Assembly (NCBI GenBank): GCA_018900975.1 | Contig: JAHIFK010000075.1 | Location: 1-20,875, forward strand | Origin: Methanobacteriota archaeon | GTDB taxonomy: Archaea > Halobacteriota > Methanosarcinia > Methanosarcinales > Methanoperedenaceae | Direction: 5' to 3' | Length of the DNA: 20,875 nucleotides | Shown here: positions 8,348 to 15,239 of the stretch, piece after piece | Layout: each line of letters opens with the position of its first letter | How positions within the stretch are numbered: the first letter of the stretch is position 1 | Program-made: the position numbers and the translations under genes | Notes under the pieces: model-generated | The model's database searches: none | Told to the model about the DNA's origin: nothing | The model's input: the letters and a program-made list of their open reading frames with translations, nothing else

Positions 8348-8587
8348 CTATTTCTTTTCCAGCGCTTTCCTTATATCCTGCTTCACGTTCTCGGGTTTTG
8401 GCACTTCAGTGATAAATTTACTCATCTCTTCTTCGCGTTTCCTGGCCTCCGGGGATTTGGCTTTCTCGTGGCATTCTTTGCACCGGTATCCGGTCACAGC
8501 AAGTCGTGACGAATACACAGGATATCGTATCTTGATGTTCAATTCTTTCATGCATTCCGTGCATTTATTCTCGTTCGCCTTCTTCAT
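8348..8587 (-). CDS. Small zinc-knuckle protein of unknown function
   Basis: A 79-residue, very lysine-rich protein. Seen: two CxxC pairs, Cys9/Cys12 (CTEC) and Cys36/Cys39 (CKEC), separated by 23 residues, a likely single zinc ribbon. A charged helical C-terminal half (about residues 42-79) follows, with no further cysteine. It overlaps the end of the UPF0179 gene by four bases (ATGA) and ends two bases before hisD, so it is coupled to both. A nucleic-acid or protein-binding role is a guess from the fold; I do not recognise the family. Confidence 0.82.
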   Translation of the reverse strand: MKKANENKCTECMKELNIKIRYPVYSSRLAVTGYRCKECHEKAKSPEARKREEEMSKFITEVPKPENVKQDIRKALEKK

Positions 8588-9048
8588 GTTAGTCTTTTCA
8601 CCTCAGCTACTTTTAATGTATAATCCTTCTCGCATGAACCTGAGATATCCTCTCCGACACTTACCAAAGTGAACTTATCCCCGCGCCTCAGTCCAGCAGG
8701 ACGACATACGGCATAATTAATGCAGCCTGTTATATTGCAGGGCACTGGCTCAAACACTATTGTCGAGCCTTTGATGGCTTTCCTTGATTCAACGCTTATT
8801 TCAACAGGCAGCTCAATAACTTCCACGGCGCAGACGCCTGAATCGTGCACGAAACACTCAAGCTTTCCCCCGTTTCGAAGCGCGGTTATCCTGTAGGTGC
8901 TTCCCGAATTAAGACCAAGACAGGTTTTATTTAACCTGCACGGCTCGCACTCCTTTGCGCCGCTCTTAAAAATGAACTCGTTCCCTACTTTTGCAAGTTT
9001 TGTTCCAATTAATGTTATTATTGTATCTGATTCTTCCATTTGCTTCAC
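8584..9048 (-). CDS. UPF0179 family cysteine-rich archaeal protein
   Basis: A 154-residue protein matching the archaeal UPF0179 family, whose function is unknown. Seen: ITLIGTKLAKVGNEFIF at the N-terminus followed by ECEPCRLNKTC (Cys34, Cys37, Cys43), then Cys65, Cys73, Cys104, Cys109, Cys115 and Cys139. Nine cysteines, most of them in CxxC- or Cx4-5C-type spacings, suggest a metal or iron-sulfur site; this is inference. An in-frame ATG three codons in (9039) is an equally good start. It lies 19 bases after egsA and overlaps the zinc-knuckle gene by four bases. Confidence 0.9.
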   Translation of the reverse strand: MKQMEESDTIITLIGTKLAKVGNEFIFKSGAKECEPCRLNKTCLGLNSGSTYRITALRNGGKLECFVHDSGVCAVEVIELPVEISVESRKAIKGSTIVFEPVPCNITGCINYAVCRPAGLRRGDKFTLVSVGEDISGSCEKDYTLKVAEVKRLT

Positions 9049-9067
9049 CTGTTTATTCTTATTATTA

Positions 9068-10132
9068 TCAAATCACTTTAGTGATCCTTGCGACGTTCTC
9101 TGCCGCATCTTGAGTAAGCCCTGTCCCGAGTATCGTGTACCTCTCAGGGCGGATTTCGTGTGCATGAAGGAGTGCTTTGATAATATATTCTTCCTTTATG
9201 CCCAGTTCGTGGGCATTTACAGGCGCGCCGATAATTTTCAGGGCGTTCCTGACTTCCTGCCAGTTACCCCCGTGCAGGTACATCATCATTATTGTCCCCA
9301 CTCCGCACTGTTCACCGTGCAATGCAGGCTTTGGCGCTATTTCATCCAGCGCGTGGCTGAACTTGTGCTCTGAACCGCTTGCGGGTCGGGAAGAACCAGC
9401 GATACTCATAGCAACACCGCTTGCAACAAGCGCTTTCATCACCATCCATGCTGACTCTTCGATACCCGGTTTTATGGTATCCGCTGATTCAATTAGCATT
9501 TTCGCGGTCATCGTTGAGATTATGGAAGCGTATTCGCTGAAAGGCTCGCCGCGAAGCCTGTGCGCAAGGTCCCAGTCCTTAACCGCAGTATAATTTGAAA
9601 TAATATCGCCGCAACCTGATGCAAGAAGCCTGTGCGGCGCTTTTACTATGATCGCAGTATCAGCAACCACTGCAAGCGGCGTATGCGCGGCTTCAGAGGT
9701 CGCCCTCCCTTCTTTTATTATCGAAGCGCGGGAGGAAACGATGCCATCATGCGACGCAGCCGTGGGGATGCTTATGAACGGCAGGTCAAGGTGCATGGAT
9801 GCAAGTTTCGCTATGTCTATTGCCTTCCCGCCCCCTACTCCGAGCAGGAATGAAGCTTTTACCTCGCCTGCTTTGTTCTCAACTTTTGCTACCTCCTCAA
9901 GCGTAGGCGTCTTTACAACAACAGTGTTCACGGTATAACCCGCTTCTTCAAGGGATGATGCAGCAGTCTTTCCCGCTGCCCGAAGCGTAGAGTTTCCCGC
10001 AACTATAAGTCCATTCCCATTAAGTTTAAGGTCTTTACATACTTTACCAGTATCATGAATTACCCCATGACCAACATCTACGATCCTCGGAAGCTCCATC
10101 CACTTATTCTTACGATTTTCTCTTTTTTTCAT
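9068..10132 (-). CDS. egsA: sn-Glycerol-1-phosphate dehydrogenase
   Basis: It reduces dihydroxyacetone phosphate to sn-glycerol-1-phosphate with NAD(P)H, the step that sets the stereochemistry of archaeal membrane lipids. Seen: the nucleotide site GVGGGKAIDIAK (about residues 98-109), PTAASHDGIVSSRAS (123-137), and the zinc ligands Asp176 (GCGD), His256 (GSEHKFSH) and His272 (LHGEQCGVG). Length 354 is usual. The N-terminus is uncertain: the lysine-rich first 11 residues precede a second ATG (10097-10099), where MELPRIVDVG matches the usual family start. First gene of a six-gene minus-strand run; its ATG is 11 bases from the divergent DUF63 start, and its likely TATA box is inside the DUF63 coding region. 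Confidence 0.96.
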   Translation of the reverse strand: MKKRENRKNKWMELPRIVDVGHGVIHDTGKVCKDLKLNGNGLIVAGNSTLRAAGKTAASSLEEAGYTVNTVVVKTPTLEEVAKVENKAGEVKASFLLGVGGGKAIDIAKLASMHLDLPFISIPTAASHDGIVSSRASIIKEGRATSEAAHTPLAVVADTAIIVKAPHRLLASGCGDIISNYTAVKDWDLAHRLRGEPFSEYASIISTMTAKMLIESADTIKPGIEESAWMVMKALVASGVAMSIAGSSRPASGSEHKFSHALDEIAPKPALHGEQCGVGTIMMMYLHGGNWQEVRNALKIIGAPVNAHELGIKEEYIIKALLHAHEIRPERYTILGTGLTQDAAENVARITKVI

Positions 10133-10143
10133 AAGGTCTCAAT

Positions 10144-11004
10144 ATGAATATATTAGATACTTTCTGGCAGTATATATATAAGTATTTCATAAACGGCATA
10201 GTCAACGACGCTTCCTACAATCCAGTGGACACCGTGACTTACGCTATCCTTCTGGGAATAAGCCTGTTCGGGGTTTTCAAGCTGCTTGTAAAACTCAAAG
10301 TTGAGATCGACACCCGTTTTATAATATCGGTCACTCCCTACATCCTTGCAGGCTCGTCGCTGCGGGTGCTTGAAGACTCAGGTTTATTCCTGCCGCCGTT
10401 ACAGTATCTTTTCGTTACGCCAATCATTTATTTCGTCATTTTTGCAGTGACAATATCAGTTCTTTCAATTGCCCTGGCTCTTGAAAGGAACGGGAAAATA
10501 AAGGACTATCACGGATTTTTCTGCGCCGCTGGTATAGCCTGGACGCTTGTAAATATCGCAATTCTTCTGTACATAGGGGAAGTGAAGCACCTCGATTACG
10601 GTATCGCGATATTGACCCTTGGTATCCTCTCGACTGGTGTAGTATATCTTGTTTCCCGGCGGTTCAGTTTTGCTATTCTCACAGACAGGCTCAATATCTC
10701 CATCCTGTTCGCCCATCTGCTTGACGCATCGTCCACTTTCGTGGGGATGGACTGGCTCGGTTATTATGAAAAGCATGTTGTACCGACGCTTTTCATCGAC
10801 ATGGCAGGGAATTTCACTGACCACCCGGCGCTTGTGATGTTTCCACTCAAGCTGCTTGTGTTCATTCCCGTATTTTATTTGCTTGACCGCCAGTTCGATG
10901 ACGATAAGGATAAAAAACTCTTACCACTCATGAAACTTGTCATTCTCGTTCTCGGCTTATCACCAGCAGTAAGAAATACTCTGCGTATCATGATGGGAGT
11001 ATAG
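10144..11004 (+). CDS. DUF63 family archaeal integral membrane protein
   Basis: A 286-residue polytopic membrane protein of the archaeal DUF63 family, function unknown. Seen: the N-terminal YIYKYFINGIVNDASYNPVD, which matches the family's usual opening, about eight hydrophobic spans, and conserved-looking polar patches in spans, such as AGSSLRVLEDSG (about 69-80) and HLLDASSTFVGMDW (about 191-204). The PVD and RVLED charges near membrane segments could be functional. The ATG at 10144 follows aaggtctca, a weak ribosome site. A cluster of histidine and aspartate residues in the last third hints at a metal-dependent membrane enzyme, but this is only a guess. SpoIIM-like follows with one intervening base, so the two are cotranscribed. 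Confidence 0.9.
   Translation: MNILDTFWQYIYKYFINGIVNDASYNPVDTVTYAILLGISLFGVFKLLVKLKVEIDTRFIISVTPYILAGSSLRVLEDSGLFLPPLQYLFVTPIIYFVIFAVTISVLSIALALERNGKIKDYHGFFCAAGIAWTLVNIAILLYIGEVKHLDYGIAILTLGILSTGVVYLVSRRFSFAILTDRLNISILFAHLLDASSTFVGMDWLGYYEKHVVPTLFIDMAGNFTDHPALVMFPLKLLVFIPVFYLLDRQFDDDKDKKLLPLMKLVILVLGLSPAVRNTLRIMMGV
10173..10181 (-). promoter_or_regulatory. Likely TATA box of the egsA operon, inside DUF63 coding sequence
   Basis: Read on the minus strand, cttatatatata lies about 45 bases before the egsA ATG. At the usual archaeal spacing it would start transcription near 10150 and leave a leader of about 18 bases. It sits in codons 10-13 of the divergent DUF63 gene, where it encodes QYIYK. 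The assignment is positional inference. Confidence 0.5.
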
Positions 11005-11005
11005 C

Positions 11006-11599
11006 ATGCAGAAGGACCTGGAATATTTCTACTCTTCAAGAAAATACATCCTTGCCGCTGTTGCTGTTTTTGGCGTTTCGTTCACTGTTGGCATACTGAT
11101 ATCGGCAATATACCCTGCTGTCCCTGATAAACTGCTTGATCTGCTCAAGGAAACTTTTGGAGCCTTTACCGCGCTTGACCCATTCGAAATGATGCTGGAA
11201 ATTTTCAAGAACAATGTACGCATCAGTTTTATGGCACTTGTGCTGGGTTTAGGATTTGGAATAATACCATTTGCTTTTGCAGCCATTAACGGGGCTGTTC
11301 TTGGCATACTTGTAGAATTTTTTTTCAGGAAGCATGGCGCTTTTTTTGTAATTGCTGCGATCCTGCCTCACGGCATTATCGAACTTCCCATGATACTTAT
11401 AAGCGTAGGTATCGGCTTCCGGCTTGGCCATGCTGCATATTTATATTTGACGCATCTGAAAACGATATATGACCTGTCGCATGAATTAAAACAGGGCATC
11501 ATTTTTTATATTAAAATAATAGTCCCCCTGCTCTTACTGGCGGCTATTGTTGAATCTTACCTTACCCCATTATTCATTTTCGGTTTACCCAATAGATAA
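11006..11599 (+). CDS. SpoIIM-like (DUF95) integral membrane protein
   Basis: A 197-residue membrane protein of the stage II sporulation protein M family. Seen: an N-terminal span, a loop with FEMMLEIFKNNVRISF leading into a glycine-rich span, NGAVLGILVEFF, then FVIAAILPHGIIELPMI, whose PHG.IE block is the family signature, and a final hydrophobic segment; about five spans in total. In Bacillus the namesake works with SpoIID and SpoIIP in peptidoglycan remodelling, a role that cannot apply to an archaeon. The archaeal function is unknown. Its ATG starts one base after the DUF63 stop, so the two form an operon. Confidence 0.9.
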   Translation: MQKDLEYFYSSRKYILAAVAVFGVSFTVGILISAIYPAVPDKLLDLLKETFGAFTALDPFEMMLEIFKNNVRISFMALVLGLGFGIIPFAFAAINGAVLGILVEFFFRKHGAFFVIAAILPHGIIELPMILISVGIGFRLGHAAYLYLTHLKTIYDLSHELKQGIIFYIKIIVPLLLLAAIVESYLTPLFIFGLPNR

Positions 11600-11646
11600 G
11601 AACAAAGCTACCTTATGCAATATTGCTCTTTCTTACGTACGCTTTC

Positions 11647-11886
11647 TTATTTGAGCAATTCGATCAAAGCGTCGTCTATGTTCAGCAGATATCTTGCCCT
11701 TTCCGCATTTATGTCGTCAAGATCTTCGGATACTTCCTTCCTTTTGAGGACACTGAATTTTGAATAAGCTCCAGTGTCAACCGGGTATTCGGAAAGCGAT
11801 CCCATCCTGGGAAGGGAAACCTTACGGTCCATTTCCTTAATTAAGGCACTACGTAATTCATCTGCCACTAACCCATTGTTTGCCAT
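11647..11886 (-). CDS. Small hypothetical protein
   Basis: An unrecognised, soluble, charged protein of 79 residues (82 if the ATG at 11893-11895 is used). I prefer the ATG at 11884-11886 because gagatga lies five bases upstream, whereas the first ATG directly abuts its purine tract. Seen: a helical N-terminal third, a SLPRMGSLSEYPVDTG linker and a helical end with ERARYLLNIDDALIELL. No cysteines and no membrane segment. A good TATA box (atatatac on the minus strand, about 11942-11949) supports expression. It is convergent with the SpoIIM-like gene and stands alone. An antitoxin or small regulator is possible but unsupported. Confidence 0.6.
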   Translation of the reverse strand: MANNGLVADELRSALIKEMDRKVSLPRMGSLSEYPVDTGAYSKFSVLKRKEVSEDLDDINAERARYLLNIDDALIELLK

Positions 11887-12003
11887 TTGATTCATCTCTT
11901 TATATTATACGTTTTTGGCAATGTATAATTTGATTTATTCAGTATATATAATTTTCTAGCATATATAACGATTATTTATGAACTATATTAATTTTTTTCA
12001 CTA

Positions 12004-12858
12004 TTAGATGTATAACCCCCCGTTTATATCGATCACCTGACCTGTAATGTAATCCCCGTCCCGCGATGCCAGGTAAGCCACAGTGCCTGCGACCTCGGAA
12101 GCTCTTCCCAGTCTCCGAAGGGGTATCTGAGCCAGTATCTTTTCCATCACTTCACCAGAAACGCCTTTTACCATATCTGTCTCAATGAACCCGGGAGCTA
12201 CTGCGTTCACAGTTATGCCCTTTCCAGCAAATTCCTTTGCCAGCGCCTTTGTAAGACCTATTATCCCGGCCTTTGAAGCAGTATAGTTTGCCTGCCCGAA
12301 GTTACCCATCCTCCCGATGACTGAAGATATGTTCACTATCCGTCCGTACTTTCTCTCTACCATACCCTCAATGAAAGCTTTGGTGCAGAAGAAAGTGCCA
12401 TCAAGGTTCACGGAGAGCACTTCATTCCACATGTCATGGGTCATTTTGACAAAGGATTTATCCCGGACTATACCTGCGTTGTTAACAAGAATATCTACTT
12501 TCCCGAACTGTTTGACAACCAGGTCCCGCATCCGGTTCACCTGTTCCAGATCGCCCACGTCAGCCTGACACATGAAAGAATGCTTTCCAATCGATTCGAT
12601 CCGATCGGATAATTCCTTTGCATGTGCCTTACTATCCATCCGCTCTATCCTGGTTTTTAATTTTTCAAGCTCATCGGCCATACCGATCTGGTCGATCAGC
12701 TTTGATACCTTTTGTGCATGTTCTTTTTTGTTCTGGTAGTTAACCACAACATCAGCCCCATCTTCCGCAAGCCGAAGAGCGATAGCTTTTCCTATCCCCC
12801 TTGAGCCTCCGGTAACAAGAGCAACTTTACCATCCAGCCTTCCCCTGTCCTTCTTTAT
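12004..12858 (-). CDS. SDR-family reductase (FabG/PhaB-like) with non-standard ATA start and helix insertion
   Basis: A short-chain dehydrogenase, probably a 3-ketoacyl-CoA (acetoacetyl-CoA) reductase of PHA synthesis. The frame encodes TGGSRGIG (residues 16-23, the NADP(H)-binding loop), NNAG, Asn151, the catalytic Ser179 and YTASK (Tyr192, Lys196), and PGFIETDM. Strand 2 ends VVVNYQ, without the Asp typical of NAD users, so NADPH is likely. No ATG, GTG or TTG precedes the Rossmann motif; a strong gaggtgat ribosome site lies four bases before ATA (12856-12858), which begins a natural N-terminus (xKKDRGRLDGKVALVTGG). A start at the GTG of 12747 would remove cofactor binding. Residues 46-91 hold an extra helix pair absent from ordinary FabG. 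Last gene of the PHA-type run. Confidence 0.88.
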   Translation of the reverse strand: MKKDRGRLDGKVALVTGGSRGIGKAIALRLAEDGADVVVNYQNKKEHAQKVSKLIDQIGMADELEKLKTRIERMDSKAHAKELSDRIESIGKHSFMCQADVGDLEQVNRMRDLVVKQFGKVDILVNNAGIVRDKSFVKMTHDMWNEVLSVNLDGTFFCTKAFIEGMVERKYGRIVNISSVIGRMGNFGQANYTASKAGIIGLTKALAKEFAGKGITVNAVAPGFIETDMVKGVSGEVMEKILAQIPLRRLGRASEVAGTVAYLASRDGDYITGQVIDINGGLYI

Positions 12859-12861
12859 AAT

Positions 12862-12869
12862 ATCACCTC
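12862..12869 (-). promoter_or_regulatory. Strong Shine-Dalgarno before an ATA codon
   Basis: Minus-strand gaggtgat is fully complementary to the archaeal 16S rRNA 3' end (ATCACCTC). It sits three bases (att) before the ATA at 12856-12858, normal spacing for initiation there. A stop codon in the same frame lies just upstream (TAA at 12871-12873), so the start must be here or later. Confidence 0.75.
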
Positions 12870-12919
12870 TTTACGACCAGGGCAACTCATTGTTTCCCCC
12901 GGACATTTTTCCAGACATA

Positions 12920-13660
12920 TTATATTAGCAGCCCTCCGTCCACGGAGATGACCGCGCCATTAATAAAACTCGCTTCATCCGAAGCAAGGAATAAAAGAGT
13001 ATTAGCAACATCCTCGATCTGCCCCAATCTCTTAAGAGGGGTTTTTTCCTTCATCATTTCAAGTATCTTTTCCGGGATGCCAGAAGTCATTGGAGTAAGT
13101 ATGAACCCGGGAGCTATGGCATTTACCCTGATCCCTTTTTTCCCCAGTTCCTTTGCCAGGGTCTTTGTCATGCCTATCAATCCGGCCTTTGAAGATGCAT
13201 AGTTTATCTGCCCGATATTTCCGTACAATCCCACAATGGAAGACACGTTGATTATCTCGCCGCTTCCCTGTTCTATCATAGTCCCCACAACAGCCTGTAT
13301 GCAGTTGAAAGGACCTTTAAGATTGATATTTATGACCCTATCCCACTGCTCCTCGGTCATTTTTACGACAAGGGCATCCTGGATAATCCCTGCATTGTTT
13401 ATCAGCACGTCGATCCTGCCATATTTTTTGATCGTTTCCTGAACGACATTTTTTACCTGTTCCCTGTTGGAAACGTCAAGCCTGGCAAAGAACGCCTCGC
13501 CCCCGTTCTGCCTGATCTCGTTTGCAGTCTCCTCCCCCCCTTTCTCATTCACATCCGCCACAACTACTTTTGCCCCTTCACTGCCAAACAGCAGCGCCGT
13601 CCCTCTCCCGATCCCGCTTCCAGCGCCTGTGATAATAGTTACTTTGTCTTTGACCCTCAT
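12920..13660 (-). CDS. SDR-family 3-ketoacyl (acetoacetyl-CoA) reductase, FabG/PhaB-like
   Basis: A complete 246-residue short-chain dehydrogenase. Seen: TGAGSGIG (residues 11-18), NNAG (88-91), Asn113, the catalytic Ser141 in INVSS, Tyr154 and Lys158 in YASSK, PGFILTP and a VDGG C-terminus. Strand 2 ends VVVADV with Asp36, which in this superfamily usually means NAD(H) preference, unlike its downstream neighbour. The ATG follows ggagttgat, an acceptable ribosome site. It is followed by the second SDR after about 60 bases and preceded by the broken small ORF and the PhaE-like gene on the same strand. The pair could reduce acetoacetyl-CoA in opposite directions (NADPH for storage, NAD for use); this is inference. 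A role in fatty-acid-like metabolism is the alternative. Confidence 0.92.
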   Translation of the reverse strand: MRVKDKVTIITGAGSGIGRGTALLFGSEGAKVVVADVNEKGGEETANEIRQNGGEAFFARLDVSNREQVKNVVQETIKKYGRIDVLINNAGIIQDALVVKMTEEQWDRVININLKGPFNCIQAVVGTMIEQGSGEIINVSSIVGLYGNIGQINYASSKAGLIGMTKTLAKELGKKGIRVNAIAPGFILTPMTSGIPEKILEMMKEKTPLKRLGQIEDVANTLLFLASDEASFINGAVISVDGGLLI

Positions 13661-13679
13661 ATATTAATCAACTCCGGTT

Positions 13680-13890
13680 TTAGAATGTCTTTTTAAGTTT
13701 GCCCGTGCTCCCGCTTTCAAGACGCGATCTGGTCTTTAACCAAGAAGTGATCTTTGGACACACCTCGCCCTGTGATTTGGAACCCACGAACATGCCAAAG
13801 GAGTCTTCGCATGTCCTCGACCGCGCATTGAAGAATTCACGAATTGGATCAAAGTTGGGGCCATTCCATCTTAAAACCGTCTTGCATCAT
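13680..13890 (-). pseudogene. Hidden small ORF of the PHA operon, broken by one extra C
   Basis: The 210 bases between the PhaE-like stop and the next SDR look empty in every single frame, but joining two frames gives a 68-residue protein. It starts at ATG 13885-13887 (or 13888-13890) inside the end of the PhaE-like gene, reads MQDGFKMEWP, and, with one C dropped from the CCCC run (plus-strand gggg 13857-13860), continues NFDPIREFFNARSRTCEDSF and on to TAA at 13680-13682, with 59 codons open after the shift. The end sits 19 bases before the next SDR start, so the spacing fits an operon gene. I do not recognise the family. Either a read or assembly error or a fresh frameshift mutation. Confidence 0.55.
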
Positions 13891-14959
13891 CGAATGTTGA
13901 CTTTGTCCTCATCCTTGACATCTTTACATATGCGTCAGCATAGGTCCTGGCTGCGACCTTTACAGGCTCCATAGTTCCCTTCATTGGGCCTACCATTGGC
14001 ATGTCCTCAAAGAAGTTATCAAAAGCTTTCTCGTACATCTTTGTCCATAGATCATAGAATTCCTTGTGTGACTCAGGGTCTGTCGAAGCGTTCGAGAGTT
14101 CCGTGCTCTTTTCTGACATCTTTTCAAGCGCAGATATCCAGGACTTGTACATGTTCAGGTAGATATTGACACTCTGTGTGAAATTATCAAGTGTTTCTTT
14201 TGATAGTTCCATAGGCTGTTCATCCACCAGTCTGCTGTAGTTTTCCTGATATGACTTTGTCCACATGGAATAGAATTCCTTGTAGGCTTCAGGATCTGTT
14301 TTGCCTCTTGAGATCTCAGCCGCTTTCTCAGACAGTGCGAGTGCTGAATCGACCAGCGGCATGCAAAGCCTTGCGTACGAATCCTTCCACACCTTTGTCA
14401 TCTGCCTGTAATTATCTGAGTATATATCAGGCACACCTGTGTAATTCTCAATGTTCTCTCTCACCCTTTTCATGGTCGGCAGTGTGAGAAAAGCATCGAA
14501 CATCTTTTCATAAGATGTCACCCACATTTCACTGCATTCTTTGTATTTCACGGGGCTGGGTTCACCCATCATCGCTTCCTGGGTCTTCTTCGAGTTCCTG
14601 TCCATCTCAGCGATCCACGATTTGTAGAGTCGGTTGGATTCCTCAGCTTGAGACATGAGGGAGCCAAGCAATTCTTTACCTGAGTCCTGCGAGGGCAATG
14701 GATAATATTTTCCAAACGAGTTCTGGTAAGACTTCACCCATTCATCATAGAATTCCTTATACTTTTCCGGTACTGCCTCCGAAGAAATATTTTTGGCTTT
14801 CTTTGAAAGTTCTTCCATGGACTCAACCCATGAATTGCATATTTTCATCTGGGAATCACCACACATCTTTAAAAAATCAGTACCGTTCCCTGACCACAAG
14901 TTGAATTTTTCTTTTGACTGTTCACCAATGTCCAATTTTGCTTTATCTTTCTTAACCAT
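13871..14959 (-). CDS. PhaE-like PHA synthase subunit or phasin-like repeat protein
   Basis: A 362-residue, cytoplasmic, highly helical and charged protein. Seen: four copies of a helical unit 'W...M..L..K......P..YKEFY..W..SY...F' at about residues 42-86, 113-158, 190-245 and 272-317, with KEFY/KECS and W-x2-SY/MY as the most constant parts. The class III PHA synthase subunit PhaE has this size and helical, tryptophan/tyrosine-rich character, and two acetoacetyl-CoA-reductase-like genes follow on the same strand, so a role in polyhydroxyalkanoate granules or synthase activation is likely. No phaC is in this window. The ATG at 14957-14959 is chosen because ggggtga lies six bases upstream; the in-frame GTG nine bases earlier overlaps that site. 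First gene of its transcript, behind a clear TATA box. Confidence 0.75.
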   Translation of the reverse strand: MVKKDKAKLDIGEQSKEKFNLWSGNGTDFLKMCGDSQMKICNSWVESMEELSKKAKNISSEAVPEKYKEFYDEWVKSYQNSFGKYYPLPSQDSGKELLGSLMSQAEESNRLYKSWIAEMDRNSKKTQEAMMGEPSPVKYKECSEMWVTSYEKMFDAFLTLPTMKRVRENIENYTGVPDIYSDNYRQMTKVWKDSYARLCMPLVDSALALSEKAAEISRGKTDPEAYKEFYSMWTKSYQENYSRLVDEQPMELSKETLDNFTQSVNIYLNMYKSWISALEKMSEKSTELSNASTDPESHKEFYDLWTKMYEKAFDNFFEDMPMVGPMKGTMEPVKVAARTYADAYVKMSRMRTKSTFDDARRF

Positions 14960-14991
14960 AATATTCACCCCGTTTTTTGACTCGTTTTGTA

Positions 14992-15009
14992 ATTATCATG
15001 ATTATCATG
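14992..15009. repeat. 9-bp tandem direct repeat in PHA operon promoter
   Basis: ATTATCATG occurs twice back to back between the TATA box (15014-15021) and the expected start site near 14991; its core ATCATGAT is also palindromic. The position would let a bound regulator block initiation, so it is a candidate operator. Confidence 0.4.
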
Positions 15010-15013
15010 CAAG

Positions 15014-15021
15014 TATATAAA
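15014..15021 (-). promoter_or_regulatory. TATA box of the PHA-type operon
   Basis: Minus-strand tttatata, preceded by an A-rich TFB-recognition-like stretch (aaaaa). At normal spacing transcription starts near 14991, giving a leader of about 30 bases that contains the ggggtga ribosome site before ATG 14959. Confidence 0.6.
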
Positions 15022-15153
15022 TTTTTGTGGTGGATTGCACATCTCACTGAAGAATTCAAACTAATATAAAAACGCATTTATACTTTGATAAAACGTACAA
15101 ACATATAAAAAAATTTTATTTATTTTAAAATATGATACAATCGAACATTTATG

Positions 15154-15206
15154 ACGTGGATTGGACGGATCATCAAGATCTGCGCGCCCATCCGCACGAT
15201 CCATGT
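15154..15206. repeat. Long imperfect inverted repeat (stem about 17 bp) downstream of CBS gene
   Basis: Left arm 15154-15170 (acgtggattggacggat) pairs with right arm 15190-15206 (atccgcacgatccatgt) with two mismatches and two G-T pairs, around a 19-base GC-rich loop. It is 34 bases beyond the CBS stop and well upstream of the PHA promoter, in otherwise AT-rich DNA. It may be a 3' UTR structure, a small RNA, or a protein-binding site. Confidence 0.5.
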
Positions 15207-15239
15207 GCAATTTCTCAATTATTCACTTAACCGATGTTG

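Noticed and set aside
8897..9373. 158-codon plus-strand ORF across UPF0179 and egsA
   Set aside because: Overlaps two supported genes on the other strand and has no ribosome site or family resemblance.
12004..12747. SDR gene starting at the GTG of 12747
   Set aside because: This start would delete the TGGSRGIG cofactor loop and first strand, while the upstream frame is open, conserved and has a strong ribosome site.
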